This document shows positions 1 through 9,917 of a DNA stretch of 42,158 nucleotides, one piece after another. Below the pieces are notes generated by a model that did not search any database, was not told the origin of the DNA, and saw only the letters and a program-made list of their open reading frames with translations. The translations under genes were made by a program, and so were the position numbers. Positions within the stretch are counted from its first letter, which is position 1; each line of letters starts with the position of its first letter. Source of the stretch: an uncultured Erysipelotrichaceae bacterium (GTDB lineage Bacteria; Bacillota_I; Bacilli_A; RFN20; CAG-826); contig CADBUF010000046.1 of assembly GCA_902797795.1 (NCBI GenBank), positions 1-42,158 of the forward strand, in the 5' to 3' direction.

Positions 1-1665
<1,665 letters not shown>

Positions 1666-1666
<1 letters not shown>

Positions 1667-2691
1667 TAATGTGAACCTCCTTTGTCGTTAAAGTATTTTT
1701 CTAATTCTTCTGATAGATATTCCAAAGCAGAAAGTGCTTTGTCATAGTCCATTCTTTTTGGTCCCACTAAAGTGATTGTATTTTCACTATCAGGACCGAT
1801 TTTAATTTTGGCAGTTACAAGGGCAATATCTGGATTTCCTTCAATATCACCAATGGAAACTGCGGTTTCTTTATCATCTTTGATTTGATAATCAGCTTTT
1901 CTAAGTAGAGAAGCATCATCAAGTAATTTCATTACTCTCATGAGAGCTTCTGAATCATTTTTAAATTCTGGGTGATTGAATAATTCTTCTTTTCCATAAA
2001 GTGATAATCGATCACCAGCGAATCTAAGAAGTGATTCTAAGATTGCTTGATACACCACATCGTGAGAGACAATATAATCTGAGAGAATTGGCTTAAGGGT
2101 TTCCATCTTTTCCACTAGTCCATCAATTGGAGTACCTTTAAGTCTAGCGTTAAGAAGTTCAACACATTTCACCACTTCGTCAGGTTTGATATTCTCTTCG
2201 AGAATGAATGTCTTGTTCTCCACATATCCTTGGTCAGTAACAAACACTGCGGTAATTGTGTTTTCATTAATCGGGATAAGTTGAACGCTCGCTAAGTGTT
2301 CGGCCTTTTCTTCCGGACCCATAACGACACTCACCAAGTTCGTCATGTGCGAGATAATCTCACAACTTCTTTTAATAACTTCTTCAACCGATTGCACTTT
2401 GGAATCGAGAACAGATTGTAGCGAATAACGGAGACTATCGCTTAGATTTTTATCACGTAGGTGCTTGCAATAATATTCATATCCTTTTGAAGAAGGAACG
2501 CGCCCAGCGCTTGTGTGAGGTTTTTCAAGATACCCCATCTTTTCTAAGGCGGACATCTCATTTCTAATAGTGGCACTACTGTATTGGAACCCATATTCTT
2601 CAATTAATGTCTGACTTCCAACAGGTTCAGCAGTCTTAACGAAATGATCGACGATTAATTTGAGAATCATTTCACTACGAGTAAGTGACAT
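1666..2691 (-). CDS. hrcA: Heat-inducible transcription repressor HrcA
   Basis: Winged-helix repressor that binds CIRCE and shuts off the class I heat-shock operon; its activity is classically modulated by GroE. The product has 341 residues, the usual family length. It has an N-terminal helix-turn-helix (EPVGSQTL, SSATIRNEMSALEKMGYLEKPHTSAGRVPS, split here only by description) and a C-terminal regulatory domain. An in-frame GTG at 2718 would add nine residues but lies inside a CIRCE half-site. The ATG at 2691 gives the family-typical start MSLTRSEMIL and has a GGAGG 11 nt upstream, so it was chosen. First gene of the operon and autoregulated by the two operators in front of it. Confidence 0.96.
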
Positions 2692-2711
2692 ATCCTTTCT
2701 TGCCTCCTTTT

Positions 2712-2738
2712 TTAGCACTCGTTAACCTCAAGTGCTAT
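2712..2738 (-). promoter_or_regulatory. CIRCE operator 1 (proximal to hrcA)
   Basis: On the plus strand TTAGCACTC, nine bases, then AAGTGCTAT. Consensus is TTAGCACTC-N9-GAGTGCTAA, so there are two mismatches in the second half. It lies around the expected transcription start, where bound HrcA would block initiation or elongation. Confidence 0.93.
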
Positions 2739-2742
2739 TTCT

Positions 2743-2770
2743 ATTATATGCTTTGTGTTAGCACTGTCAA
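2743..2770 (-). promoter_or_regulatory. Promoter of hrcA-grpE-dnaK
   Basis: Vegetative-type promoter on the minus strand: perfect -35 TTGACA (2770-2765), 16 bp spacer, perfect -10 TATAAT (2748-2743). The two CIRCE elements flank the -10 box. Leader of about 45 nt with a good ribosome site. Confidence 0.9.
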
Positions 2771-2784
2771 CACATAAGTGCTAA
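2758..2784 (-). promoter_or_regulatory. CIRCE operator 2 (covers the -35 box)
   Basis: On the plus strand TTAGCACTG, nine bases, then AAGTGCTAA. Each half has one mismatch to the consensus. It overlaps the -35 hexamer of the hrcA promoter, so HrcA bound here should exclude RNA polymerase. Confidence 0.93.
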
Positions 2785-2821
2785 TTTTTTATATTTACTA
2801 TGTAAAAATATTTGAAATTAT

Positions 2822-2846
2822 GAAAAAATCACCTTTTCAGGCGATT
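2822..2846 (-). terminator. Rho-independent terminator after hemW
   Basis: Minus-strand hairpin AATCGCC / GGTGATT (one G-U pair) with a six-base loop, followed by a run of T. The stem includes the last codons and stop of hemW. It separates the hemW operon from the heat-shock promoter. Confidence 0.8.
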
Positions 2847-3940
2847 AAATCAAGAGTAATTTTATCAAGAATCATCATCCCTTCAAAGGTCGGAATGAGA
2901 TGATTTTTAACTATTTTTAGGTGACCGCTATCAATGTATCCGTCAATTATTTGCTGCTTCTCTTTATATAAATCTTTTTTAAATAATCGGTGATATTTTT
3001 CTAAATCAAGTCCTTCAATCGTTCTTAAATTCAACATGATTTGATAGATTTCTAAATCTTTTAATTTCACCACTTCTTTTTCTTGCGCGTTTGTTCCTTT
3101 TAAATACATAGATAAGTTAGTTGTATTCTTATAACGCACGTCATTTACGTAACCTGAAGCACCTAGTCCAACACCATAATAAGGCTCATTTCTCCAATAT
3201 GTTAAGTTGTGAAGGCTTTCTTTATTTGGTTTGCACCAATTCGATACTTCGTAGTGTATAAATCCTTCTTTTTTAAGTAGGGAGTCCACTATCCTATAAG
3301 CTTCGTAGGAGAATTCATCGCTTGGAGGAGTGATCTTGTTTATATGAAATACAGTGTGTTCATGCACTGTTAAAGAATAGCAAGAAACATGGGTTGGATT
3401 TAAAGATAAGATATTTAGAATATCTTTTTGAAGCATTTTAATCGAGACATTAGGGAGTCCAAGCATTAAGTCAAAGTTAATATTATTAATTCCATTTAAT
3501 TCAAGTAACTCTTTAGCTTTTTTAACATCAGAAAAAGTGTGATGGCGATTAATGTCTTTAAGGATTCTATCATCTGTTGATTCCACACCTATTGACACTC
3601 TATTGACCCCATATTCTTTCATCATCTTAATTTTATTAACAGATAATGACTCTGGATTTGCTTCAATCGTATATTCTTTAGCTTTTTTTGAATATGGGTC
3701 CACTATTTGAAGCAGTTTCAAAAACAAGTCATCTTCTAACGATGTTGGTGTTCCTCCACCGATATAGATGGTTAATAAATCATGATTTGTTACTGTCTCA
3801 GTTAATTCTTTTTCTAAAGCCTCTAGATAAGTAGAAGCGATATTACGAAAATACTGCAACTTAGTAAAGTCACAGTAATCGCATATTGATTCACAAAAAG
3901 GGATGTGGATATATAAAGAATTTATATTATTCTTCGTCAT
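2837..3940 (-). CDS. hemW: Radical SAM protein HemW (heme chaperone / coproporphyrinogen-oxidase-like)
   Basis: Radical SAM enzyme of the HemN/HemW family, 367 residues. The [4Fe-4S] motif CxxxCxxC is at C16, C20, C23 followed by DF. HemN has a fourth Cys there, so HemW is preferred. Other motifs: GGGTPTSL, IEANPESL, RVSIGVES, and the C-terminal HemW-type segment around NYWRNEPYYGVGLGASGYV. HemW homologues bind heme and are thought to deliver it rather than decarboxylate coproporphyrinogen; no other heme gene is in the window. Its ATG overlaps the end of the preceding small membrane-protein gene by 14 nt. hemW next to hrcA is a classic Firmicutes neighbourhood. Confidence 0.92.
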   Translation of the reverse strand: MTKNNINSLYIHIPFCESICDYCDFTKLQYFRNIASTYLEALEKELTETVTNHDLLTIYIGGGTPTSLEDDLFLKLLQIVDPYSKKAKEYTIEANPESLSVNKIKMMKEYGVNRVSIGVESTDDRILKDINRHHTFSDVKKAKELLELNGINNINFDLMLGLPNVSIKMLQKDILNILSLNPTHVSCYSLTVHEHTVFHINKITPPSDEFSYEAYRIVDSLLKKEGFIHYEVSNWCKPNKESLHNLTYWRNEPYYGVGLGASGYVNDVRYKNTTNLSMYLKGTNAQEKEVVKLKDLEIYQIMLNLRTIEGLDLEKYHRLFKKDLYKEKQQIIDGYIDSGHLKIVKNHLIPTFEGMMILDKITLDLIA

Positions 3941-4148
3941 CCTTATATTGTTCTACCTTTTTAGCTACTTCTTCATCTTCAATTGGTTTTAAATAACGTT
4001 CCAATTCTTCATGAACAATTTGCTCTTCTGTTGGTTTGTCATCACGTCTTAAACGTGGTTTCAAATATAGATAGATTAAGAAGGCTATTAAAGCAATCGC
4101 AACCACGACACCAAGAACAACAAGGAAGATAATTAATCCATCAGACAT
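3927..4148 (-). CDS. Small single-pass membrane protein, unknown
   Basis: 73 residues: a short N-terminal segment, one strong hydrophobic helix (about residues 5-28), a basic stop-transfer stretch (KPRLRR), then a charged, mostly acidic cytoplasmic tail (about 37-73). The positive residues after the helix predict the tail inside the cell. No family recognised. It lies 10 nt after the Fic-like gene and overlaps hemW by 14 nt, so the three are probably one operon. The tail contains EEQIVHEELER (residues 41-51), resembling EEIVHEEER in the neighbouring Fic-like protein. Real gene because of tight packing, length and the typical membrane-anchor layout. Confidence 0.72.
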   Translation of the reverse strand: MSDGLIIFLVVLGVVVAIALIAFLIYLYLKPRLRRDDKPTEEQIVHEELERYLKPIEDEEVAKKVEQYKDDEE

Positions 4149-4158
4149 AATACATTTC

Positions 4159-5640
4159 TCACTTTCTATCTACAGGTGTGTAGACAAACTTTTTACCAGC
4201 TTTCATTTTCTTATAATAACCATATTCTACAAGTTTTTCCATAGAAGTTCTTGCAGTTTCATAAACACATTTAGTGGCTTTCTTGTATTGTTCTAATGTA
4301 TAGAACATTCCAAGAGTGCAATGTCTAGCGTAGAAATACGCTTGATCTTTTTTTAACCTAACATCTAGTTCTAATAGATGTCTTTCAAGTCTAGCTGCTG
4401 TCTTTTCATCGAGTTCAGGAGGAATATAAGAGACCGCTAAACCCAAAGGTTTTTCTTCAATTTTAACTTCTTCAACCTGTGGTTTTGGTTTTTCCTCTAC
4501 TACTGGAGCAGGAGCGGGAACTTCTCTAATAATCTCACGAATTACTTCTTTAACTACGACCGGTTCACTAGAAGGGGCTTTTTCAACTTTTTGCTCGCTA
4601 ATTCTCTCTTCTTCATGAACTATTTCTTCTTTGATTGGTTCATCGATTTGAGGTTCATCTAACTGAAAGAAATCATTTTTAATGATTTGCGTTGAATATT
4701 CTGCAACGCTATCAAGCATTCTATCAATCAAACGATCAAAACCATCAAGAGCAAATGTTAAGAAATAAGTTAAGTCAGAAGTCATTTGTACTTCATAAAA
4801 TTTCTTATTCATCTCTACCGCATTTTCATTGAGCAAAGATTCTAATGGTAAATATGCAGCAAATTCATTTAAACGTTCATGAGCGAGCACGCTCTTAGCA
4901 AATAAAGCCGCTATTTCATCGTTATAATCCTTAAATGGCTTAACAAATTCTATATAATAGAATGTCACAAGCGCCTTATTAAGCGGGCTTAGATTACTTT
5001 TTGCAATAAAAGCGAAAAGGTTATCCATCATTTGTTGTACCAAAACATGAGGAGCGCTCTTATAGACGCGGGCAACAAGGCTATGATTTATTGAATCGTC
5101 AATATCAAAATCTCTATAAAAATAGGTTAATTCTTGATTCCCACTCACTAAGCTATAAAGTTCTGCTAAAAAATCCATATCAAGAGCGTTAACATATTTA
5201 CTTTCAATAAATTTAAGTGCATCTAAATAGTTGGAGAGGTCACTAACATTTCGATTTCCATGAATTATAGAACGAATATTCTCTTCATCACTGACTAGAT
5301 TCTTTTTAACCGCAATGTTTTGTAAACATTTAATGTAATTTGACATCTCAAAATATTGAGCGTCACCATTTACTCTATCTAATTTACGATACTCGTCTAA
5401 AAGACGAATTAACTTAGTTTCTGAATTATTAGCTTTGTTTGCGATTGTTGGACATAAACAAATTCTAAGTGGGTTCTTATCGATTCCTTTTAAGGTAAGA
5501 TAATGATAAAAGGATGAACGATAAGATAAAATCTTATCCCACACACCATCAATCACAGAAATTTTAAGTTCTTTGCTAACTTCATTTTTGGTTGCGTAAT
5601 AGTTTTCGGTAAAACGCATCGCGAGATCATTATTTGACAT
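4159..5640 (-). CDS. Fic-fold protein with degenerate active site, linker and C-terminal winged helix
   Basis: 493 residues. Residues about 100-310 follow the Fic/DOC fold: an N(x)LDALKFIE-type helix, TYFYRDFDID where active proteins have G.YR, YKSAPHVLVQQMMDNLFAF, then TFYYIEFVKPFKDYNDEIAALF at 226-247, written here only to show the alignment with the Fic signature HPFxDGNGRxxR. The catalytic His is Lys234, the GNGR portion is Y-N-D-E, and the last Arg is Ala245; PF and Asp238 remain. The following SDLTYFLTFALDGF matches the Fic C-terminal helix. Residues about 325-400 are an acidic, Pro-rich linker. Residues about 400-493 look like the winged helix often following Fic domains. AMPylation is unlikely; a binding or DNA-linked role is inference. 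First gene of the operon with a membrane protein and hemW, between lepA and hrcA. Confidence 0.62.
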   Translation of the reverse strand: MSNNDLAMRFTENYYATKNEVSKELKISVIDGVWDKILSYRSSFYHYLTLKGIDKNPLRICLCPTIANKANNSETKLIRLLDEYRKLDRVNGDAQYFEMSNYIKCLQNIAVKKNLVSDEENIRSIIHGNRNVSDLSNYLDALKFIESKYVNALDMDFLAELYSLVSGNQELTYFYRDFDIDDSINHSLVARVYKSAPHVLVQQMMDNLFAFIAKSNLSPLNKALVTFYYIEFVKPFKDYNDEIAALFAKSVLAHERLNEFAAYLPLESLLNENAVEMNKKFYEVQMTSDLTYFLTFALDGFDRLIDRMLDSVAEYSTQIIKNDFFQLDEPQIDEPIKEEIVHEEERISEQKVEKAPSSEPVVVKEVIREIIREVPAPAPVVEEKPKPQVEEVKIEEKPLGLAVSYIPPELDEKTAARLERHLLELDVRLKKDQAYFYARHCTLGMFYTLEQYKKATKCVYETARTSMEKLVEYGYYKKMKAGKKFVYTPVDRK

Positions 5641-5661
5641 AAAAAGTTACCTCTTGAAAAC

Positions 5662-5690
5662 ATTATATTTCACTATAACTTGTTTTACAA
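5662..5690 (-). promoter_or_regulatory. Promoter of the Fic-like/membrane protein/hemW operon
   Basis: Minus strand -35 TTGTAA (5690-5685), 17 bp spacer, -10 TATAAT (5667-5662). The ATG at 5640 is 21 nt after the -10 and is preceded by an AGAGGT ribosome site. Confidence 0.7.
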
Positions 5691-5732
5691 GAGACAAACC
5701 AAAAAACTACTAATTTATTACCAATTTATTTA

Positions 5733-7547
5733 CTATTCTTCTTCGTCGTCTATAGATAATATAGACATGAATGCTTCTTGTGGAACTTCAACAGAGCCAA
5801 CCTTTTTCATGCGCTTCTTTCCTTCTTTTTGTTTTTCAAGAAGCTTCTTCTTACGTGAAATATCACCGCCATAACATTTGGCTAAGACATCTTTTCTTAC
5901 TGCTTTAACGTCAACTCTAGCAATGATTTTTCCACCAATTGCGGCCTGAATAGGAATTTCAAATTGTTGACGAGGAATAACTGTTTTTATTCTGCGAATA
6001 ATTCCTAGTCCTCTATTATATGCATGTGGACGATAGACAATACTACTTAAAGCATCAACCACTGTGCCATTAAGCATAACATCCATCTTAATTAAATCGT
6101 TTGGTCGATATGAAGATGGTTCATAATCAAAAGAAGCATATCCTTTGGTAAAGCTTTTTAATTTATCAAAGAAATTGTACACAATTTCAGATAAAGGCAT
6201 ATCATAAACAAGAATCATCCTTGTATCATCGAAATATTGAAGATCTAAATAGATTCCTCTTTTATCTTGGCAGAGTTCCATAATTGGACCAACATATTCT
6301 TTTGGAGTCATGATACTCGCCTTAACATATGGTTCTTCAATTGATTTGATTCTTGATGAATCTGGAAGTTTAGAAGGGTTATCAATAGACAACATTTCCC
6401 CACTAGTGAGATATACATGATAGATAACAGATGGGGCAGTAAGAATAAGATCAATGTTATATTCCCTTTCAAGTCTTTCTTGAATGACATCCATGTGTAA
6501 AAGGCCTAAGAAACCGCATCTAAAACCAAAGCCTAAAGCTTGAGATGTTTCAGGAACAAACTGCAAAGAAGCGTCGTTTAGAGATAACTTCTCTAAGGCC
6601 TCTTTTAAGTCTTGATAATCATCACTATCGACTGGATATAATCCACAATAAACCATTGGGTTTATGTCACGATATCCAGGGAGAGCGTGTTTTGCAGGAT
6701 TATCAAATAACGTTACCGTGTCACCAGGACGGACATCTTTGATGTCTTTAATCTGAGCACATACATAACCAACTTGTCCACATTTAAGTTCTTTCAACTT
6801 AATTTCATCAGGGGTTCTAATCCCAAGTTCGGTTACAACATAGTCTTTATTTGATTGCATCAATTTGATGTGATCTCCAACCGCGACTTTGCCTTCTTTA
6901 ATACGAACCATGATGACTACACCACGATATGAATCGTAAAAGCTATCAAAGATAAGTGCTTGTAAAGGAGATGATTCCTCACCACTAGGAGCAGGGATGT
7001 TTTTAACAATAGCTTCTAATAACTCATGGACATGGAAACCAGTTTTAGCAGAAACTTCTACTGCTTCTGTTGCTGGGATACCAATGCGCTTTTCGATTTC
7101 CTCGCGCGCCCATTCAGGCATTGCGCTAGGCAAATCAACTTTGTTGATTACAGGAAGAATCTCTAAGTTGTTATCAATGGCTAAATAGACATTTGCTAAT
7201 GTTTGAGCCTCTACTCCTTGAGTAGCGTCCACAACCAAAACTGCTCCTTCGCACGCTGCGAGGGAACGCGACACTTCATAAGTGAAGTCGACATGCCCCG
7301 GGGTGTCGATTAAGTTAAAAATATAAGTGTGTCCATCATCGCTTTTGTAGGATAATGTAACTGCGTTTAGTTTAATGGTAATTCCTCTCTCTCTTTCAAG
7401 ATCCATAGAATCAAGAATTTGATCCTTCATTTCTCTTTCAGAGATGGCGCCTGTCAATTCTAAAATACGATCCGCAAGTGTGCTCTTGCCATGATCGATA
7501 TGGGCAATGATTGAGAAGTTACGAGTGTATATTTGTTCGAAATCCAT
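5733..7547 (-). CDS. lepA: Elongation factor 4 (LepA), back-translocating GTPase
   Basis: Ribosome-binding translational GTPase related to EF-G. 604 residues, as usual for the family. Motifs: G1 AHIDHGKST (15-23), switch I RERGITIK (52-59), G3 DTPGH (81-85), G4 NKVD (135-138), and the LepA-specific C-terminal domain with [15 protein letters not shown] and a Lys/Arg-rich end ([23 protein letters not shown] region). The start at 7547 matches the family N-terminus ([11 protein letters not shown] follows directly), yet no Shine-Dalgarno sequence precedes it. A perfect TATAAT lies 11 nt upstream, so the mRNA may have almost no leader. It starts 26 nt after the helicase gene but probably has its own promoter. 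Confidence 0.97.
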   Translation of the reverse strand: MDFEQIYTRNFSIIAHIDHGKSTLADRILELTGAISEREMKDQILDSMDLERERGITIKLNAVTLSYKSDDGHTYIFNLIDTPGHVDFTYEVSRSLAACEGAVLVVDATQGVEAQTLANVYLAIDNNLEILPVINKVDLPSAMPEWAREEIEKRIGIPATEAVEVSAKTGFHVHELLEAIVKNIPAPSGEESSPLQALIFDSFYDSYRGVVIMVRIKEGKVAVGDHIKLMQSNKDYVVTELGIRTPDEIKLKELKCGQVGYVCAQIKDIKDVRPGDTVTLFDNPAKHALPGYRDINPMVYCGLYPVDSDDYQDLKEALEKLSLNDASLQFVPETSQALGFGFRCGFLGLLHMDVIQERLEREYNIDLILTAPSVIYHVYLTSGEMLSIDNPSKLPDSSRIKSIEEPYVKASIMTPKEYVGPIMELCQDKRGIYLDLQYFDDTRMILVYDMPLSEIVYNFFDKLKSFTKGYASFDYEPSSYRPNDLIKMDVMLNGTVVDALSSIVYRPHAYNRGLGIIRRIKTVIPRQQFEIPIQAAIGGKIIARVDVKAVRKDVLAKCYGGDISRKKKLLEKQKEGKKRMKKVGSVEVPQEAFMSILSIDDEEE

Positions 7548-7558
7548 AAACTTAGTGA

Positions 7559-7588
7559 ATTATAACATTAATGTTAAACTTTGAAAAA
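7559..7588 (-). promoter_or_regulatory. Promoter of lepA with palindrome in the spacer; near-leaderless
   Basis: Minus strand -10 TATAAT at 7564-7559, only 11 nt before the lepA ATG. A weak -35 (TTTTCA-like) is about 17 bp upstream, inside the end of the helicase gene. A perfect 12-bp palindrome AACATTAATGTT (7564-7575) occupies the spacer and touches the -10. No ribosome site is visible. Confidence 0.5.
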
Positions 7589-9916
7589 CTTTTGTAGACT
7601 CTCTTTGATATCGTTTTCATTATAAACAACTTCATATCTATCCCATTCTTTCTTAAAAAGAATACGATATTCATTCCACATATATCTTTCATCAATTAAT
7701 AATGCAGCCCCTTTATCATCTTCGCTTCTAATGAGTCTACCAACGGCCTGCATAACTTTATTCATGCCTGGGAAAGTATAGGCGTAATTAAAGCCTTTAA
7801 CATCAGTGTTACTATAGTAATCAACGATTTTATTGCTTTCAAAATTGAGTTTTGGAAGACCGATTCCCACAATTGCGACTCCTATAAGATAGTCACCAAC
7901 TAAATCGATTCCTTCTCCAAAAGCCCCGCCGATAATAGCAAGGCCGACTGTAGATCTATTTTTGTTTTCTTTGAAGTGTTTAATAAATTCGGCACGATTT
8001 TTCTCGCTCATATCACGATTTTGAACAAATAAATCAACATCTTCAGGGAAAGAAATTACTTTTAGTAAGTTGTCTAAATATTCATAGCTTGGAAGATAAA
8101 TGAAATAGTTTCCTTTTTTCACCGACACAAAAGAGACGAGCATATTAGCGACTTCTTGATAGGATTTGTCTCTATTTTTATATCTTGTAGAAATCTTTGG
8201 AGCGATTAAAAGTTTAAGGTTTTCCTTTGGAAATGGAGAATCCAAAACGAGATTTGGACTCTTTTCAACATCACCACCAAGGGTGTCTATATAATATGAA
8301 ATTGGAGATAAGGTTGCAGAAAAAAGCGTCGTTGAATTGACCTTGCTCATCGTAGAGGCTAAAAACCTTGAAGGGTCTAGACAGAAAAATTTAATCTTCA
8401 AGTCACTTTTTTGTTTATTAACATAGACTAAAAATCTATCAGAGAGCATTTCCGATATCTTTATAAAGCGGTTAACATCAATGTAAAAGTTAGTGAGTTC
8501 TTTACTGATATCTTTATTATTTTCTTTAGAAACTTCCTGATATTTATTGATGAATCGGTTAATTGCGTTATATCCATCTTCTTTAAAATCGGTAACTTCA
8601 CTTTCTCCTTCTTCAAATTCATCAATATACGAGAGGAAAACATTATTAATCTTTGCTAAAGCAGTCTTAATTTTACGATTAGGAATCTTTGATTGAACTT
8701 TTTTAGCTTTTAAAAATGATTCATAGCTTAACTCTGCAGAATACATGCTTTTTGACCTGTCTACAAGGTTATGAGCTTCATCGACAAGAATTATATAGTT
8801 TGATGAATTTTCGTCAAAATAACGCTTCATATAAGCGGTTGGATCAAAAACATAGTTATAGTCACATATCACCACATCGCAGAATAGACTTAAGTCCAAT
8901 TCTAATTCAAAAGGACAGACCATATGTTTATTAGCAATATGGGCAATCGTGTCGTAATCAAAATCGTCATAACGAATGATTGATTCTTTAATGACGTTTT
9001 TAATCTTGTTGTAATAGCCTTTAGTGTAAGGACATTCATCAGGATTACAGTTCTTTTCTTTAGTGAAACACATCTTTTCTTTAGAAGTGATGATGATATC
9101 ACTCATCGATAGTCCATTTTCTTTAAGAATTTTTAAAGCATGATGAGCGTTTTCTTTACCAGTCGCTTTAGCGGTCAAATAAAAGATTTTGCTATCCTTA
9201 TTTTCAGTGAAATATTTAATTGCAGGATAGATACAAGACATAGTCTTTCCTATCCCTGTAGGAGCTTCAATAAAGAGTTTTTCTTTGTTTTTTATTGCTC
9301 CATAAACGTATTTAACAAGTTCCTTTTGTCCCTTGCGGTATTTTGTAAATGGAAACTCAAGAGTTTCAACGCTCTTATTTCTCTCTTCGTTGAGTCTTAT
9401 AATTACTTGGTAAAATTCCAAATACTGATTTAACAAATCATAGATATCGTTTTCTAAATCAATAGTGAGAAACATATATTCATCAATAAATTTCTCACTT
9501 TCCTTGCCTTGCCTAATATAGGTAAGTCTTATTCCTATATGATCCAAAGATAAAGCATGAGCAAACATATAGGCATAGCACTTTGCTTGTCCTAAATGCC
9601 ATTGTAGATTCTCATCTCTAAATTCCTTGAGATCAATAACCGTGGTTTTGATTTCATCAATGATATAATCTTTTGAACTCTTTTTGATGATACCGTCCGC
9701 TCTTCCTTGAATGGTGATTTCAACATCATCAATCACAAACGATTGCTTTAATGGATATTCGGAAATGTAATTCTTGTTTTGACTAGATTGATAAACAGTG
9801 TGAAGTCTAGAACCTTCTGTTTGCGAACTACGATTAAAAACACGATTATCAATATCGCCTTTTCTTAAAAGAAAGTCCACGAGTTGGTGGACACTTAATT
9901 CAATTCTTTCTCTCAT
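7574..9916 (-). CDS. RecB/Cas4-like nuclease fused to XPD/DinG-type iron-sulfur helicase
   Basis: 780 residues. The N-terminal 180 residues form a PD-(D/E)XK nuclease: D74 (GRADG), D87-E88-x-K90 (IIDEIK) and the Q110-xxx-Y114 motif of RecB/Cas4 nucleases. The remainder is a superfamily 2 DNA helicase of the DinG/XPD class (COG1199-like): Walker A APTGIGKT (218-225), four Cys that can hold a [4Fe-4S] cluster (C283, C290, C295, C334), DEAH box VDEAH (378-382), and the C-terminal motif region FGEGIDLVGDYL and GRLIRSEDDKGA. It probably acts in DNA repair, unwinding 5'-3' with linked cleavage; polarity is inferred from the family. One nt after fmt with no ribosome site, hence probably coupled to it. 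Confidence 0.87.
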   Translation of the reverse strand: MRERIELSVHQLVDFLLRKGDIDNRVFNRSSQTEGSRLHTVYQSSQNKNYISEYPLKQSFVIDDVEITIQGRADGIIKKSSKDYIIDEIKTTVIDLKEFRDENLQWHLGQAKCYAYMFAHALSLDHIGIRLTYIRQGKESEKFIDEYMFLTIDLENDIYDLLNQYLEFYQVIIRLNEERNKSVETLEFPFTKYRKGQKELVKYVYGAIKNKEKLFIEAPTGIGKTMSCIYPAIKYFTENKDSKIFYLTAKATGKENAHHALKILKENGLSMSDIIITSKEKMCFTKEKNCNPDECPYTKGYYNKIKNVIKESIIRYDDFDYDTIAHIANKHMVCPFELELDLSLFCDVVICDYNYVFDPTAYMKRYFDENSSNYIILVDEAHNLVDRSKSMYSAELSYESFLKAKKVQSKIPNRKIKTALAKINNVFLSYIDEFEEGESEVTDFKEDGYNAINRFINKYQEVSKENNKDISKELTNFYIDVNRFIKISEMLSDRFLVYVNKQKSDLKIKFFCLDPSRFLASTMSKVNSTTLFSATLSPISYYIDTLGGDVEKSPNLVLDSPFPKENLKLLIAPKISTRYKNRDKSYQEVANMLVSFVSVKKGNYFIYLPSYEYLDNLLKVISFPEDVDLFVQNRDMSEKNRAEFIKHFKENKNRSTVGLAIIGGAFGEGIDLVGDYLIGVAIVGIGLPKLNFESNKIVDYYSNTDVKGFNYAYTFPGMNKVMQAVGRLIRSEDDKGAALLIDERYMWNEYRILFKKEWDRYEVVYNENDIKESLQKFFKV

Positions 9917-9917
9917 G

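Noticed and set aside
2689-2718. GTG start for HrcA nine codons upstream
   Set aside because: It lies in the CIRCE half-site and ahead of the ribosome site; the ATG at 2691 fits the family N-terminus.
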